A program made the position numbers and the translations under genes. The notes beneath the pieces were generated by a model. The model was not told where the DNA came from, ran no database searches, and saw nothing but the letters and a program-made list of their open reading frames with translations. From assembly GCA_016748015.1 (NCBI GenBank), contig JAAOMT010000697.1, positions 1-64,000 of the forward strand: a stretch of DNA of 64,000 nt. Direction: 5' to 3'. This DNA is from Geosiphon pyriformis (Eukaryota; Glomeromycota; Glomeromycetes; Archaeosporales; Geosiphonaceae). Every line of letters begins with the position of its first letter. Within the stretch, counting starts at the first letter, position 1. Below, one piece after another: positions 1 through 12,758 of the stretch.

Positions 1-520
1 AAAAAAAACAAAGCAAAAAAAAAAAAAAAAAAAAAAAAATAAAGAAAAAAAAAAATAAGCCAAGATGATTTGCAAGTTAGTATTCCGTCAATAGCCATAA
101 TCAAGAGCTATTGTTCCAGTGTGATTAAGTATCAATTATTATCAACATGAAGTGTTGATAGTGGCAGTGGGTTTGAGATAACAAACAGTTATTTATTTGT
201 GGTTTGGAAAGTTGTCCAGATGAAATCTAAACTGAAAGATCTGTCTTTTTAGCTTCTAATCCTACTGCTATATATACATAATTGAGATTCCTCAATTCCT
301 TAATTCTTCACAACAGGAATCTTGGAATTCCTGAAATCTTGCAATTCTTTTGAGAAGAATCCTGGAATTCTGGAATCCTGCAATTTTTTGTGAGAATCTT
401 GTAATTTCTGGAATCCTGCAATTTCTGAAAAGAATCCTGGAATTCCATATTTTACTATGTCTACTTCTAATTGGTTAATAACTATGCTAATATATATTCC
501 CTATATTTCTATGAGTAACA
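1..520 (-). repeat. Partial LTR of a Ty3-type element (element G), cut by the window edge
   Basis: On the minus strand this begins TGTTACTC, the same terminus as the LTRs at 1721-2565 and 57129-57978. It holds a TATA-like run at about 268-281 and, between that and the LTR terminus (about 300-450), tandem GGAATTCC/GGAATCCTGCAATT units of roughly 37-41 bp. Its right boundary falls abruptly inside a gag reading frame (521 onward), so it belongs to an element inserted into the gag of element A. Whether it is a 5' LTR, a 3' LTR or a solo LTR cannot be told because the window starts inside it. Confidence 0.8.
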
Positions 521-1699
521 CTATATGTCAGTAGTGTCCTGAAGAAAGTAGAAAATTGCTTGCATGGCTCTACCATCGTCCCAGTTATTGGCTGTAATTG
601 CTTTAGCTACATCATTCAGCCAGACATGAGTGTCGTTTTTTTCACCAGTGAATTTATTAAGCTTCGTGATTGGTGTATATCCCATGTGTTGTTGTTGTTG
701 CAGTACAGGTGGCTGATGAATTTGTTGAAGTGGTTGTTGGGATGGCTGTTATATGGGTTTGGCTAGTGGCTAATTAATGATGATTTCAGGAGGTAAGTTT
801 TGTTGATTAATTAAGTCGGGGTTTTGGTCATTCTGATTTGGCTGCATTTGAAAATTCAGAGTTTCAATTTCTAGATTTTCTAAATTTAGATTTTGCTGAG
901 TCTGGAAATTTGGTGTTTCAATGTTCAGGTTCTCTGGGATTGGGTTCTGGTAAGTAAATTCTTGATCTTCAGATTCTTCTTCCTTTTCTTCTTGTTTTTC
1001 TTCCGATTCCATTACTTCCCAGAGACTTGTGGTTCCAAAATCTAGTCAGGGTGGCAGAGATCGAAATTCAGATGGCATTGGCAATCGGGACTTAAATCCT
1101 TCAAAATACGCACTATATGGTCCTAAAAAATCTTCTTTCTTTTGTTTACTCTGAAATGGGAATTGTCCAAAGGTTGATGTCATGTGTAATGTGGACATGC
1201 TTGTTGATGTGATGTTAATGGCACTTTCAGATGTATAGTGGTATGATGGATTTGTTGGTGATTCAACTCTGGTTTTCTTTCAAGTGGATAGTTGTATTTG
1301 TTTTGGTGTTACTGCTGGTATTTGTAATTTTTTTTTGCCTTTACTAGTATAAGTGATTGGGTATCTTTGTTGTGTGTGATGTTCAATTTCTTTATTAATC
1401 TCAGTAATAATGAATGTGAAATTATAATTTGTTGGTAGGCTGGTGTTTTGGATTAATTCGTGGTAAAAAGTTTCTCTTGCTGATTCAGTGTTTACTGGTG
1501 TTTCTAAGAAATATGCTATTCTGTTATTAATGTAGAAATTGAAGGCTGATTTTACTAATATATGATTTTGGTTTAATCCTAAGTGTTGACAGTAGTGTTA
1601 AAATAAAGATTTTGTGAATCCTAAATGGTTTGCTCCTATACTTTCTGATTCTGCCACTTTTGGGATGAGTGTAGTTGGTGCTAGTTCTCTGTAGGATTA
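521..1699 (-). pseudogene. Degenerate Ty3-type gag of element A, interrupted by element G
   Basis: Reading the minus strand from the primer-binding site at 1700-1719 gives a single frame with a few stops (TAA, TGA). It runs through an N-terminal helical region, a Gln/Asn/Glu-rich stretch (770-1012) and a conserved-looking capsid segment with FTGE, VWLNDV, KAITANNW and FLQDT motifs. The frame stops at 521, where the LTR of another element begins, so the rest of gag lies beyond the window. The product would be the structural particle protein of the retrotransposon. Stops are explained by CAG to TAG/TAA or CGA/TGG to TGA changes. I recognise the family as typical of Glomeromycotina Ty3 elements from general knowledge only. 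Confidence 0.75.
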
Positions 1700-1719
1700 T
1701 ACCTCACAGGGAGCACCAA
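1700..1719 (-). other. Primer-binding site of element A
   Basis: Immediately inside the 5' LTR the minus strand reads TGGTGCTCCCTGTGAGGT, separated from the LTR end by two T. It starts with TGG, the complement of a tRNA 3' CCA, and extends as a complement to a tRNA acceptor and T arm. This fixes the element as tRNA-primed and minus-strand. I cannot name the tRNA. Confidence 0.75.
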
Positions 1720-1720
1720 A

Positions 1721-2565
1721 TGTTACAGATAATTATTTGGGGTTTCAAGTCAAATAACAAATCTGTAACTTGGTGCTGGGTTGGTATTCTGGTGTCAATA
1801 TCTGAAGGTTTTGTTGTGGAGTCTTTTGTATAATAGACAGAGATTCAAGTGTTGTCTTTCTTATAGCCTTCCGGAATCACAATTTCATCAAATTTCTTTC
1901 TCAGCATAGTGACCATTAATCTTGGCAAAGATGCTCTTCTGGTAAGCTATCCTTAAATTCTCAATTCCTATACTCTTCTTTTGGGGTTTTTTACCAGGCT
2001 ATTTTTGACATTAATAACTCAGTGCTTAATTTTTAATCAGTTTAATAAAACCAATGAAATGACAAAACAAAAAAAATAAAAGAAAAAATAAAGAAATAAA
2101 TGAAAGCAATTGCAAGTTAGTATTCTGTCAATAGCCATGATCAAGAGTTATTGTTCTTATGTGGTTAAGTATTACTTATTATCAACACTTTATATTGATA
2201 GTGGAGAGTAGATTAAGATGATAAATAATTATTTATTGATATTTTTGAATAAAAAGTTGCTTAGATCAAACTGAAAGGTCTGTCTTTTTTACTTCTAATG
2301 CTACCACTATATATACATAATTTGGGTTCTACAAAATCAGTTACATTTCCAAGCAATGTGCTATAATTTCTCAAGCAATGCTCATATTGTTGAGCAATGT
2401 GCTGTATTTTCTTAACATTGCTCCATATTGCTCCATATTGCTGAGCAATGTGCCATACTTTCTAACATTGCTCCATATTGCTGAGCAATGTGCTCACGTG
2501 CTAACTACTACTTTCCTATTGGTCTACTATTTTCTTATATCTGTTTTTCTTTTCTATAAGTAACA
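1721..2565 (-). repeat. 5' LTR of Ty3-type element A (845 bp)
   Basis: Bounded by TGTTAC and GTAACA, giving the usual TG...CA ends. It is followed on the inner side by a primer-binding site and on the outer side by the interrupted reverse transcriptase of element B. A TATA-like run lies at about 2307-2317. Between it and the outer terminus (2350-2515) the LTR carries tandem TTGCTGAGCAATGTGC-like units instead of the GGAATTCC-type units seen in the LTRs at 1-520 and 57129-57978, so two LTR subtypes coexist. Confidence 0.85.
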
Positions 2566-4680
2566 CCATAGACTCATTAATGGTTGAATTAGCTTATTGT
2601 TTAACATTTAATTGATTTTCTGTTGGATGATTTCATGATTGGCTAGTAGTACTCAATATGCTTTTTGCTTAATTGGCATTGTATTTCCAGTTTTTATCTA
2701 ATGTTGAATAATGTCAATTCTGCCAAATTTGTTCTCGCTGGTAAAGATGTTGTTAAAATTGTTTAGTAATATTTTAAGCTGCATATGTTATAGTAGATCT
2801 AAATTTTCCAAGTTCATCTGTTTCAATTGTTCTGGTTGGAGCAGATAATATTCTTCTCATCCATATATTGTTTATAATGTGATATCCACATATTCACACA
2901 GTTGTGGAAAGTCTAAAATAGTGTTTGGTGGTTGTTTTTCAACTTCAGTGCTTAAATATCTGATGGTAGTTTTTTTTAATATTTCTATAACATCTTCTGT
3001 TGTGTTGTAGATGGGAATTTTAATATGTTTTGGGCTTTTGGCTGGTATGTAGAGATTGGTAAGTCTAATTTTTTTTGATTCACACATAGTAGTTTCTGCT
3101 TTAAAAATCTAAGCTTGATCTTTTACTCTTTTTTTTATGTCTAACATATACTGATTATATGGTGGAATAAAAATTAATTGACAAGTAGAGATAATTTTTT
3201 CCTTGTCAATAATCTCATTTTCTGCCATATTAACTAGTACATTTATTTTACTCATGGATCTAAATCCCTGTATTTCTCTAACTGTAATCCCTAATTTTTT
3301 TCTGTTTTCCACTAATACTAATTGAGCTATTTTAACCAAAAGCAGGAATATTGCCTGTGCTATCTTTTCATTTAGCTCTATGATATAAGTCTTTTCTGAG
3401 TTATTCTGTAGTATTGCAATGATATTTCTTATATATCTTGTGTTAATTATTTCTCCTTTGATATTAATTCTTTTTTTTGCTAAACTATTCTTAGATGTTA
3501 ATTGAATTATTGTTGTTGCTAAAATTTCCAGTGCTATTTTGAGATCAATATAAGTATGTAAATATGGTTCTAATTTTATGGCTTTTTTTTCCAAATATTT
3601 CAAATTAAACCCTATATTAATATTATACATATGTTCAGGCATAATACTTTTATTATTATCACTAAACTATTTAAGTTCCTGCTCCTTGGTGAGGTCAGAA
3701 AGTGCGATATATTGTTTGGTGTTTGAATTGGAGTTTGAATTATTGTTATTTTGATTGCCATATTGAATGGAACTGGAACCATTATTTTTGTCATTGTCAT
3801 TGTCAGAGTTTGAATTGGAATTAAATGTTGATTCTGATTCTGATACACAGCTATTAATTGGTTCTTTTTCCTCTGAAATTGTGTAGATCATGTGTGATAG
3901 TGGATTGTAGATAAGATCACACTCATTACAATATTGAAAGTTACATGAAATCAAATAATAGTCACATAATCAGATGTTTAGTTGTTTTAAATGCTGTTTC
4001 TGTTCTTCTTTTGTAAGTGCTAAATTCTGATAGTGCTTGTGAAACTCCTCTGGGCCTGTCTTTATATTGAGAAAAACATTTGGATTTGGAATAAGGATAA
4101 TGTTGACTGGTTTTGAAAAATTATTTTTAATTTCCAAGATTTTATTGGGCATGGTTTCTTCAACTTTGGCATTTGCTATTTGCCAGATCTTGTCTTTGTC
4201 ATGTGAGTAACTGTTCAAACAAAAGATTGCTTGGTGCCATGCTGCAGTAATGGGAGTCTTACAACTTACTCAGTTGCTAATAAGAATCGTGTACTAGCAC
4301 AAAATATTACACATTCCTTCTCAACCAGAAATGTCATTTTATATTTCTTCGTCGAGCAACTGTTCTCTACAAGCAAGACATGGTTCATTGTCCTACTTGC
4401 CTTGTCATTTTGGGTAATCATACCATTCTCTGTAACATGGCTTGTAGTAATAGTGAGTTTACATCCAGTAGTCTTTATTGGGTACTATCCAAGCTTCCAT
4501 GGAAGAAAGTTTCTTGCTGTAATCTTGGCACTTAAGTAGAATATATGGTGATTTTTTAATGAGTTCATGTAAGTATGATTGTTTTCAGCCATTGGTTATT
4601 TCTTCTGTGGCTGTGAATTCTTTATGTTTATTCTCTTTTTTTTTTTCCCTTTGTTATCTCAAGAAAATACTAGTGATAGC
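2566..4680 (-). pseudogene. Polyprotein fragment of Ty3-type element B, interrupted by element A
   Basis: This is a decayed copy of the region 61270-63350 of element C. From high to low coordinate on the minus strand it contains a Cys-rich block (4230-4530), a Lys/Glu-rich linker (3970-4218), an Asn/Ser-rich acidic stretch (3667-3954), a dUTPase-like domain (3109-3642), a beta-rich linker (2872-3087) and the start of the reverse transcriptase. It ends at 2566 exactly where the homologous sequence in C continues through an SLWSSP motif. Element A sits in that position, so the rest of B must lie left of the window. Several stops and an A/T-shifted composition mark it as dead. Confidence 0.8.
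3109..3642 (-). pseudogene. dUTPase-like domain of element B
   Basis: This 177-residue open segment aligns along its length with the dUTPase-like segment of element C (61845-62350). Motif 2 reads SKNSLAKKRI, motif 3 INTRYIRNI, motif 4 NEKIAQAIF and motif 5 REIQGFRSM. The aspartate of motif 3, which positions the uracil sugar and catalytic water in the family, is asparagine here, so the domain would be inactive. The change fits GAT to AAT. Confidence 0.6.
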
Positions 4681-7600
4681 TTATTGTAATTGGTGTAAAA
4701 TATTTTAATTACTATTCTTTTCAAAAAATAACCAAAAAATCTAAAAGTAAAGAGATAGTTTATACTGTTAACAAATAATAACACATTAATATAATTTTAT
4801 ATCTTATGTCAACACTTTTAGAATTTGATATTAAGTATTAAATATGCTCTTCAGTTACATTTTATTCAATAATCTTCAAATACTACAATTACATAAATCA
4901 AAAAAAAGTAAGGAAATATCAACAAGTAATTTTTTATTTTAAAATGTTCAGATACTTAAAAGTAGAAAAAAAGAAATAAATAATATAAAAAGAATTAAAA
5001 TAATAATTGTTATTTTATTTTTTTTATTTAATCATTAATACTATTATAGTTAAGAGACTCATTGCTTATATAGTTATTAAAAATAATCAATAATCAAGTT
5101 AATAATTAATCCAATAATTAGATTAACAGTCAGATTATTGATTAGATCAATAATTATTATTTAAAAATAAAATGGCTAATTATATAATATCAGTGACTAA
5201 TATATGTGATAATTAATAAAAAGTATGATTTTTAACTGTAATAATATCCTTAAATAGTTCAAAAAATTTAGTAATTTTATTGAAAACAGCCCACTAATTA
5301 TGTAAAATAACATATTAATAAAGGTCAATATAAGTGTTAATAAGGGTGTTTAATGCTTATAAATTTACAATTAAAATTTTTGTATTTAAAATATATAGAA
5401 TTAGAAATAAACAACTTGCTAATTTAAGAAATAATCCATTTTTAATCATATTATAAATAGAATTCTATCAGATAAAACAATTTAGAATGAGTTTACAGTA
5501 TTTAATTTAATATGTATTACAGGTATATTTAAGAAGTTCAAAATGTTAAAACAAGGTACAGATTATAAAGTTAAGTTCCCTAATTTTTAATTTATACAAA
5601 GTTTACATTAAGAAAATTTCAGATAAATATATTCAGTTTGGGTTTTTAAAAAATATCTTGAAAACATTATTTTTTATTTTATTTAAAACTGTTTATATTG
5701 CTAATTTTAGAATATAATTAAAGCATCAAAAGCAAAAGTTTTCTGAATTCTATTGAATGTTTTTTTTTCTAATTTTTTTACTAATTTTTTATAATAATAC
5801 TATTATTTGTAATATTATTAAGAATAATAGCAAAAAGCTGTCAAAAAAAATTAGATTATAACTAATAAAATTAGATTATAACTAATAAAATCAATGGTAA
5901 ATTTGTATGAAAAGAAAATAAGTGTAATTTTTTCTTAAACTTTTTTTTAAACTTTTTGGCTAAAAATTTGGCTTGAAGCAATGATAAAAACCATTTAAAT
6001 TAATATTAAAAAACTATAGTTTTTGATAATATAGGCACTGTAGTAACTTTGAGTCTTAGATAATACTAATGCCAAAAATTTAGCTTTAAAACAATAATAA
6101 AAACCAACTTAAATCAATATTGAGAAAATGTAATTTTTGATAATATAAGCATTATAATAACTCTAGGCATCAAATAATGCTAATGCTGAAAATTCAGCTT
6201 TAAAACAATGATGAAAATCAACTTAAGCCAATATTAAAAAAATATAATTTTTGATAATATAAGCACTATAATAACTTTAAACTTCAGATAATACTAATAT
6301 ATTATATAATATGCTGATCTTATTATTAACTATTAATTAATCCAAATTTATGCAAGAATTTATATACATATTTTTAATGTAATTTTATAATTTTTTAATA
6401 CTTTAAAAAATCTGTTCACAATATTTATTCTATTATATTATTTACTTATTAATTCAAAATCAATTATTGTTTATTAAAAATTCCAATTGTTATTAATATA
6501 ATGAATAGTAATGAAAACAAAAACTTTGTTATTAGGAAATATTTAAAAATTTAATGTAAAAAAAATTTTGGACTTAATAATATTTAAGTATGCCTATTAT
6601 ATTATAAGTATATGTAAAAAAAAAAATTTTATAATAAAAATAGTGCTTATTCTTAATTTTTGTCTACTTAAGACATAAAATTTTATGACTTTATTCTTAA
6701 TTACATTAGCACAAACAGATTGAAAAGTAGAGTTCAAATATTAGAATATTTTGATTAAAATAGAGTTTTCTACTGTAAAAAGTAGTTGCTAATAATTGAT
6801 AAACCAAATAGTAATTATGTTATAAAGTTTTTTATTATTAATGTTAATAGCAATTTTCTAGTTAGATTAACTAAAAATTATAAAAAAAAATAACAAACTT
6901 ACTTGTCAAACCATTTTTTTAATTAACTTGTAATCTTTTTGAATATTTTGTTTTTTTTTATAATATTTTTCTATTATAACATATACTGTCTAGTAAAAAG
7001 TCTCTAAATAGTGTCATAAGAGTTTAATAGTATTTATAGTTCTACAAAAAAATGGTTTATGCACATATTTTGAGACTGTATATTTAGCTGTTTTTTTTGT
7101 TCACTTAAACTTATTAAAATAGTCTTATACTTTATTTTAAAAACTACATTTACTAAATATGTTAATATTTGAACTATTTAGATTATTAAATTCTGTTATT
7201 TTGGATTTTAAATCTTTAGCAACATTGGATAATACTAACAATAAATTCATTTTGATAAGTTGGTAAGTAAAGTTATTATATATATTTAATTTTATATAAT
7301 TTTTTAACTAATTATAATAATTAAATAAAGTAATAATTGATAAATAAGTAGTATAAGTTATATCTTTTTTAATTTTATTGAACTTCAACAAGTTTGTGAA
7401 TTTTAAACCAGACTTGAACTGAATTCAAATTTGTCAAAAAAGCTTAATGCCAAATTTAAACTAAACTTACTTTAAAAAATTGGTTTGGTTTAATTTAATT
7501 AGAATCTTAAGTATATTTGTTATGCTTATATATTTTCAAATTGTGACTAATAAAACAAATTTTTCTACTATATAATTCTAATAAATTAAAAAGCTTATAA

Positions 7601-9000
7601 ATAGTAATATTAACTAATAAAATATACAGTAAAGCTTAATAACAATTTCTAAATATTTATATTTATTTATTTTTAACAGTTTTAGTCCACAAACAGAATT
7701 TTTTTCATGAATACTAATTATTTAACTGTAACCAAATCAGCAATTTTAGCAAATTTAAACTCAACCAAATTTTTTTTTAAAGACCAATTAGCTATATTCT
7801 AATAGAAACAATCTTATTAAACTTAGAAAAAACTGATTTTATAACTGATTTAAAAAAATTAACTGAAATTTCTTTAATAATTATTTTTCAATTTATATAA
7901 TTATTTATTTTTTTAATATTATTATTGACCAGAATTTTTTTATCAATAACTAGTTTTTTAGTCTTATTCAAACTTAATTCAGAAATAAATAATAATCTAA
8001 TAATATCTAAAAATTCTAAAAGACTGAATACTATTACAGTTTAAAAATTTAGCAAAAAATTATAAATAATATAATTATTCAATTATAATATAACACAATA
8101 ATAATCTTAGAAAAGTAATAATTAATATAATAACAAGCACTATTTTATAATAGTAGTAAGCACCAGCTTGCAATAGTGCTCAATACCAACTGGTAATAAC
8201 AGCAACACTTAGATTGAAATATTAAAAAAAAAGTATTACAATATGTTTTTTTATAAAACTATAAATATATATATATATAATAGCTTTAATATTAAAAAAA
8301 CAACAATTTATTAAACAATTTATCTAATAGTTCTATTTTAATTATCTTTTAAATTTTATTTTTAAAATAAATATTTACAAAAATCCTTAATCAAAAAAAA
8401 TATTGAAAACTAAATTATTATAATCTAAAATATTTAAAAACTTACTTATATTATTTATTAAATAAATTTTTTAAAAAAATAATTTCTGATCAAAATTATT
8501 TATGTTATTACTAATTAATAAAAACTTTATTATAAGAATTAAGAAAAGTATTAAAAATTATTAATATTTCATGTTTTTAGATTAGAAAAACATATTAAGC
8601 AATTGCAAAAATAGTTTCAAAAAAGACTTTAGACAGCAGATAAATTTTAATTTAGTTTCTGAAAAAAGTACATAAACATATACATAATAATCAAAAATTA
8701 AGAAATAACTTATATTATAACATTAAAAAAAGTCTTTAATATAATAGTAATATTATCATACAAATAGAATTAAAAAATTCATGAAAGACTAATTGCAATT
8801 AAAATAGAATATTAGTAATTAAAATAATTAAGAAAACTATTTTATAATAATATCTTTTCAAAATCATTGATATAATAAAATAAATTTTTTATTAACAATA
8901 ATTTATTACTAAAAGTCTTGTTTATTGTAAAAAGCTTAATATTTAATGTAAAAAATTTTTTCAAACCAAAACTTTTAATTTTTTTGTTCTATAATTTGAT
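4681..9000. other. Gene-free AT-rich DNA
   Basis: Extremely AT-rich with long A and T runs and stops in all frames. Apart from the tandem repeat at 5959-6298 I see no coding signature and no RNA gene. It is probably transposon DNA decayed beyond recognition. Confidence 0.6.
5959..6298 (+). repeat. Three tandem copies of a ~113-bp AT-rich unit
   Basis: Units start near 5959, 6071 and 6185, each at a GCYRAAAATTYRGCTT-like block. Each then runs through GATRAAAA, a YAATATT block and TTTTTGATAATATA to a common ATAATRCTAAT end. The spacing is 112-114 bp. Copies 2 and 3 are the most alike. No open frame crosses the units. Confidence 0.8.
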
Positions 9001-9012
9001 TAATAACAATTT

Positions 9013-9228
9013 TTAAAATTCATTAAACTTAAAAACTAAGATTAATACATTGTTATTATTATTTAATTTATTAAAAAAAAGTTTATTTGGTAGTTGTTCC
9101 AAAATATATGTTTTAATACATGTTTTTCTTAAAATTATATTATTTATTATTTTATTAGTTTCTAAAGTATTTAAGTTTACATAACTAGTTTCTTTTGTAA
9201 TTGTGCTTTTTATGTTTTTTATGTTCAA
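9013..9228 (-). pseudogene. Relic of LINE ORF1
   Basis: The minus-strand translation contains the order ETSYV, a basic RKTCIKTYILEQ segment and LPNKLFFN-NNNN. This matches the intact-length LINE ORF1 at about 15075-15200 (ETSYI, RKTRTRTYVLDK, PPKQPFFN). Surrounding sequence is too decayed to delimit the element. Confidence 0.55.
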
Positions 9229-9697
9229 TACTTTACTAATATTGGTTTTTTTATTATTTACTTTACTATTTCAAGACTTTTTGCAATTATTATTATTAAT
9301 ATACAAATTGTTAACAAAAAAACCAGTTAACAAGTTTATTATACTATTAGTAACTTTAAACTCTTTGGTTTTTTATATAAAGCATTACAAGAATAAAAAC
9401 TTTTAATATGCTTTTTTTTAGTACTAGACTAGATTTTTAATTTAACTAAACCAGAACCAAAACCACTAATAAAAAAACTTACCAGTTCTATAACAACAAA
9501 AATAAATGTATTAAAAAAAATAATTGCAAAAACAGAAGAGAAAAAAAAAACCATTTCTTTAACTATTTTATATTTTTGTTGTAATTAAAAGATTAACAAA
9601 AGAAAAATTTTTTTATTTAATTATATTTATATATTGTACAAATTAAATTTTTAATTAAATAATAATAATTAATAATAATTTTTTTTTGTTTATTTAA

Positions 9698-11775
9698 TAA
9701 ATAAGATCCAAATACTGCTTAGTACAATACATTAAATAATTAATCTAAACTAAGTGTAAATTATGTATTTTCTATATATGACCAGCCACTCAAGCTGATT
9801 AGAACAACATTAAGCACCTATATAACCAAGACTGGGTTTCCAATATCTGAAAAAAATAAACAAGATTTATATAATTCAAAACTAATACCAAATGTCTCAA
9901 CAATACTAAGCAATTTGATCACACCAACAAAAAACATTAAAAACAGTCCAAAAACCAAAACCAGAGCCAAACCATTACATGATACTAACCTATTCTTTTC
10001 TATAAAAGCACAATACCTAGCACAGACCAACCAAATCTCATCTTTAAAAGCAAAACAGAAATTATATACAAAGTTCACAACTTTCTAATTCACAATCTTA
10101 GAATTTTCAAAGACAAATACAGTTTCTCAAAGCCAATTTTTAAAGACAAAACCCTTACAAAAAGCCATATATACTGCAATATTTGAAACACAGAAAAACA
10201 ACAATTAAGACATACATAAAGAAGACCAAGAAAGACTAGAAATTGCATTCCAAGCAGTTGTATGGGCATCTAATAATTGACAATAAGCAGAAACATCAAC
10301 CATACAAAAAAAACATGATCTAAAACTTCAATATTGTCACAATATAAACATAATACACTGGAATAATACTTGTTATATAGATGCTTCTAAACAGCAACTG
10401 GTAGCTGGTAATGCAAAGCTTTTATAAAATATGTGTGGGCATCAACAATAGACTTACTAGTAAAACCAACAGCCATGTGCAATTTGGGATATTATACCAA
10501 AAATAAGCTAAGCCAATTAATATCTGATAACAAACTATTATTCAAAACTCTAGAACTAAAACCAACTTCTCAATATACACAATAAATAGACTAAAAGACT
10601 TTATGAATAAAATGTCTAGAATTATCAGAAATGATATTACTCTCAGCCAACATATAATGTTCTTCCAATTAGGAGAAAAAATACCAGAAAGAAAGAGAAA
10701 CAGCATTAGTAAGAGTGTTAGCACATATATTATTTAAACACCTAAATAACCCTTAACTTTGTGTCAGCTAATATTTAAATTCTTTTTCTGAACAATATTT
10801 ATGATGTGCTAATGCTTAATTTAACACTAATTCCAAAAATCCAAATACACTAGACCCAATTCTGATTTGTACACATCCAAAACAGTTTGACTGCCTATCA
10901 TAATATAAACTAAGCTAAGAGAAAAAACACACTTAAAAGCCAATATAATAGCCTGCAACTCCATCAAAATAGAAGATATTAAACTGAAAACTCTAATTCC
11001 AAACTCAAGTATATGTTTTCAAAAAAAACTGCTGTATTAGTCCTTATATTAACACTTCCCAAATCCTTTAAAGATCTATTTGTATAAACAAAAAGACAGT
11101 CAGCTATAATATTTAATAAATTATTATAAACAAATCCAAATTTATAAGACTTCAAAACATTCAAAGATTTAACTACATCCAAAGAAGAGAAACAGATGAA
11201 AAAGGAAGCTATACTACTAAGGAAGTTAATAAAAAGCTTAAATCAGTCAGAAACAAAATCATGTAAGTCCAATCTTTTTTAATGTTTGAAGGTTTTTTAA
11301 TTAAAAATAGTACTATTATGACTATAAAGCTGTTCAATAAATGCTATATTATATTGCCAAAGTAAAAAAAAACCTGAAAAACCCAGATTTGTCAAGAACA
11401 GCTGACATAGAAGTATCACCCTGAAAATAAAAAAAATTGTACATTAGACCATTCAAAGACAAATTGTATTCAAGAAAAACATAAATTACATCTGCCAAAA
11501 AATTATTAGACAGACTGACCTTAATACAAGCCAGAGAATTCAAAGAATAAAACTGAATGCCAGCACAGAACTTGTAAGTTATAAGACCTGTATGAAAATA
11601 ATCAACCCAAAATCCCATTAGAATTTGCAAAACACATAATAGAAGCCAACTTGTCTTTAGTTTAAACTTGTTCAAAAATCTTAAAATTATACAAAAAAGA
11701 ATAGTAGAATGTATTATTAGAGAAATTAAAAGGCAGACCAGCCCTCAACTTTAGATTTTTGCAAATTAATAATTT
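9698..11775 (-). pseudogene. Heavily decayed 5'-truncated LINE copy
   Basis: The minus-strand DNA follows the 3' third of the LINE at 14640-21511. It starts near the segment encoding the post-RT region (11349-11675, with NNFLADVIYVFLEYNLSLNG like the NNFLAGLVHI of the copy at 56000). It continues through RNase H (about 11200-10750), the C-terminal zinc-finger region and the final reading frame segment (9818-10078). It ends in the shared LINE 3' tail at 9698-9800. Frames are broken many times and the sequence is far more AT-rich than the other copies, so this is the oldest of the four long copies. Confidence 0.75.
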
Positions 11776-12640
11776 GGTTAAATGATAAGTAATAATTGTA
11801 AAAAAATAATACTTATTAATTAATAATAAAAATTATAAAAGTAATTTTATGTTTTTAATATATTAAATTTTGTTTGATAATAATATTTATATTTAAATTA
11901 ATAAAATTTACAGTTTTTTACTTATATATAATTTTATTGATTTTTTAACATTGTTATTTTTTTAATTGAATTTTTTATATTATATTTTTTTATTATAAGC
12001 TGGATTTTTTATTTTGTTTTTTTTAAAAATATTACTTTATAATTTATTAAAAATATTGTTTTACAAATAAAATAAAATTTTTACATTCAAATAATATAAA
12101 ATATTAAGTATAAACAAAATTTTATAATTATTTTTTCAATTTCTAATAAATAAAAAATTTTTAACAAAAAAATAATGAATTATATTTAATTATTTATTTT
12201 AATTTTAATTTTAATTTATATTTAAATAATAAATTATTTATACTGTTTAAAATTATTATAAACTAATTTATTAATTTCATTTTTTATGTTTTAAATATAA
12301 TTTTGTTTGCTGTATTTAATTATATTTAATTCAAAAATAAAAATAAATTATGTTTTATAATTTTAATTATTACTGTAAAAAACAGTTTTTATTATAAAAA
12401 AACAGATTTTAAGTTTGGATTTAATTGTGTTTAATATGAATAATATTATAACATATTTTATTAACAAAATAAAAAAGTCTAAAAATAATCTTATAATAAA
12501 TAATAATAAACTAAATAACAAAGTATATAATAATAATCTTGATTAGTTAATAACTTTGTAAAACATGGGTGCTTAGACATTATCACCAGCCCCAATTCAT
12601 GTGATAATGGGTTTTCATCCAATCATTTTTCTTTAAGTCA
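11776..12640. other. Gene-free AT-rich DNA
   Basis: Poly-A and poly-T rich, stops in every frame. Nothing recognisable before the composition rises upstream of the PEX11 gene. Confidence 0.6.
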
Positions 12641-12758
12641 TTAAATTTAATATTAACAGCTAGTGTACTTTCTTTATATTAGCGTCCAAAATATTTTTTA
12701 CCACTTGAACGTGAACCTTGCCATTCTTTAGCCACTTTTACTCGCAAAACCCCTTACC

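Noticed and set aside
300-450. Regular GGAATTCC-type repeats resembling a CRISPR array
   Set aside because: Units are adjacent without unique spacers, diverge from each other and sit inside LTRs of a eukaryotic retrotransposon.
560-766. Plus-strand open frame of 68 codons
   Set aside because: Antisense to the gag frame of element A, which explains the sequence.
4681-9000. Search for tRNA, rRNA or other RNA genes in the AT-rich blocks
   Set aside because: No cloverleaf-like or conserved rRNA sequence was found by eye. A tRNAscan or Rfam search would be decisive.
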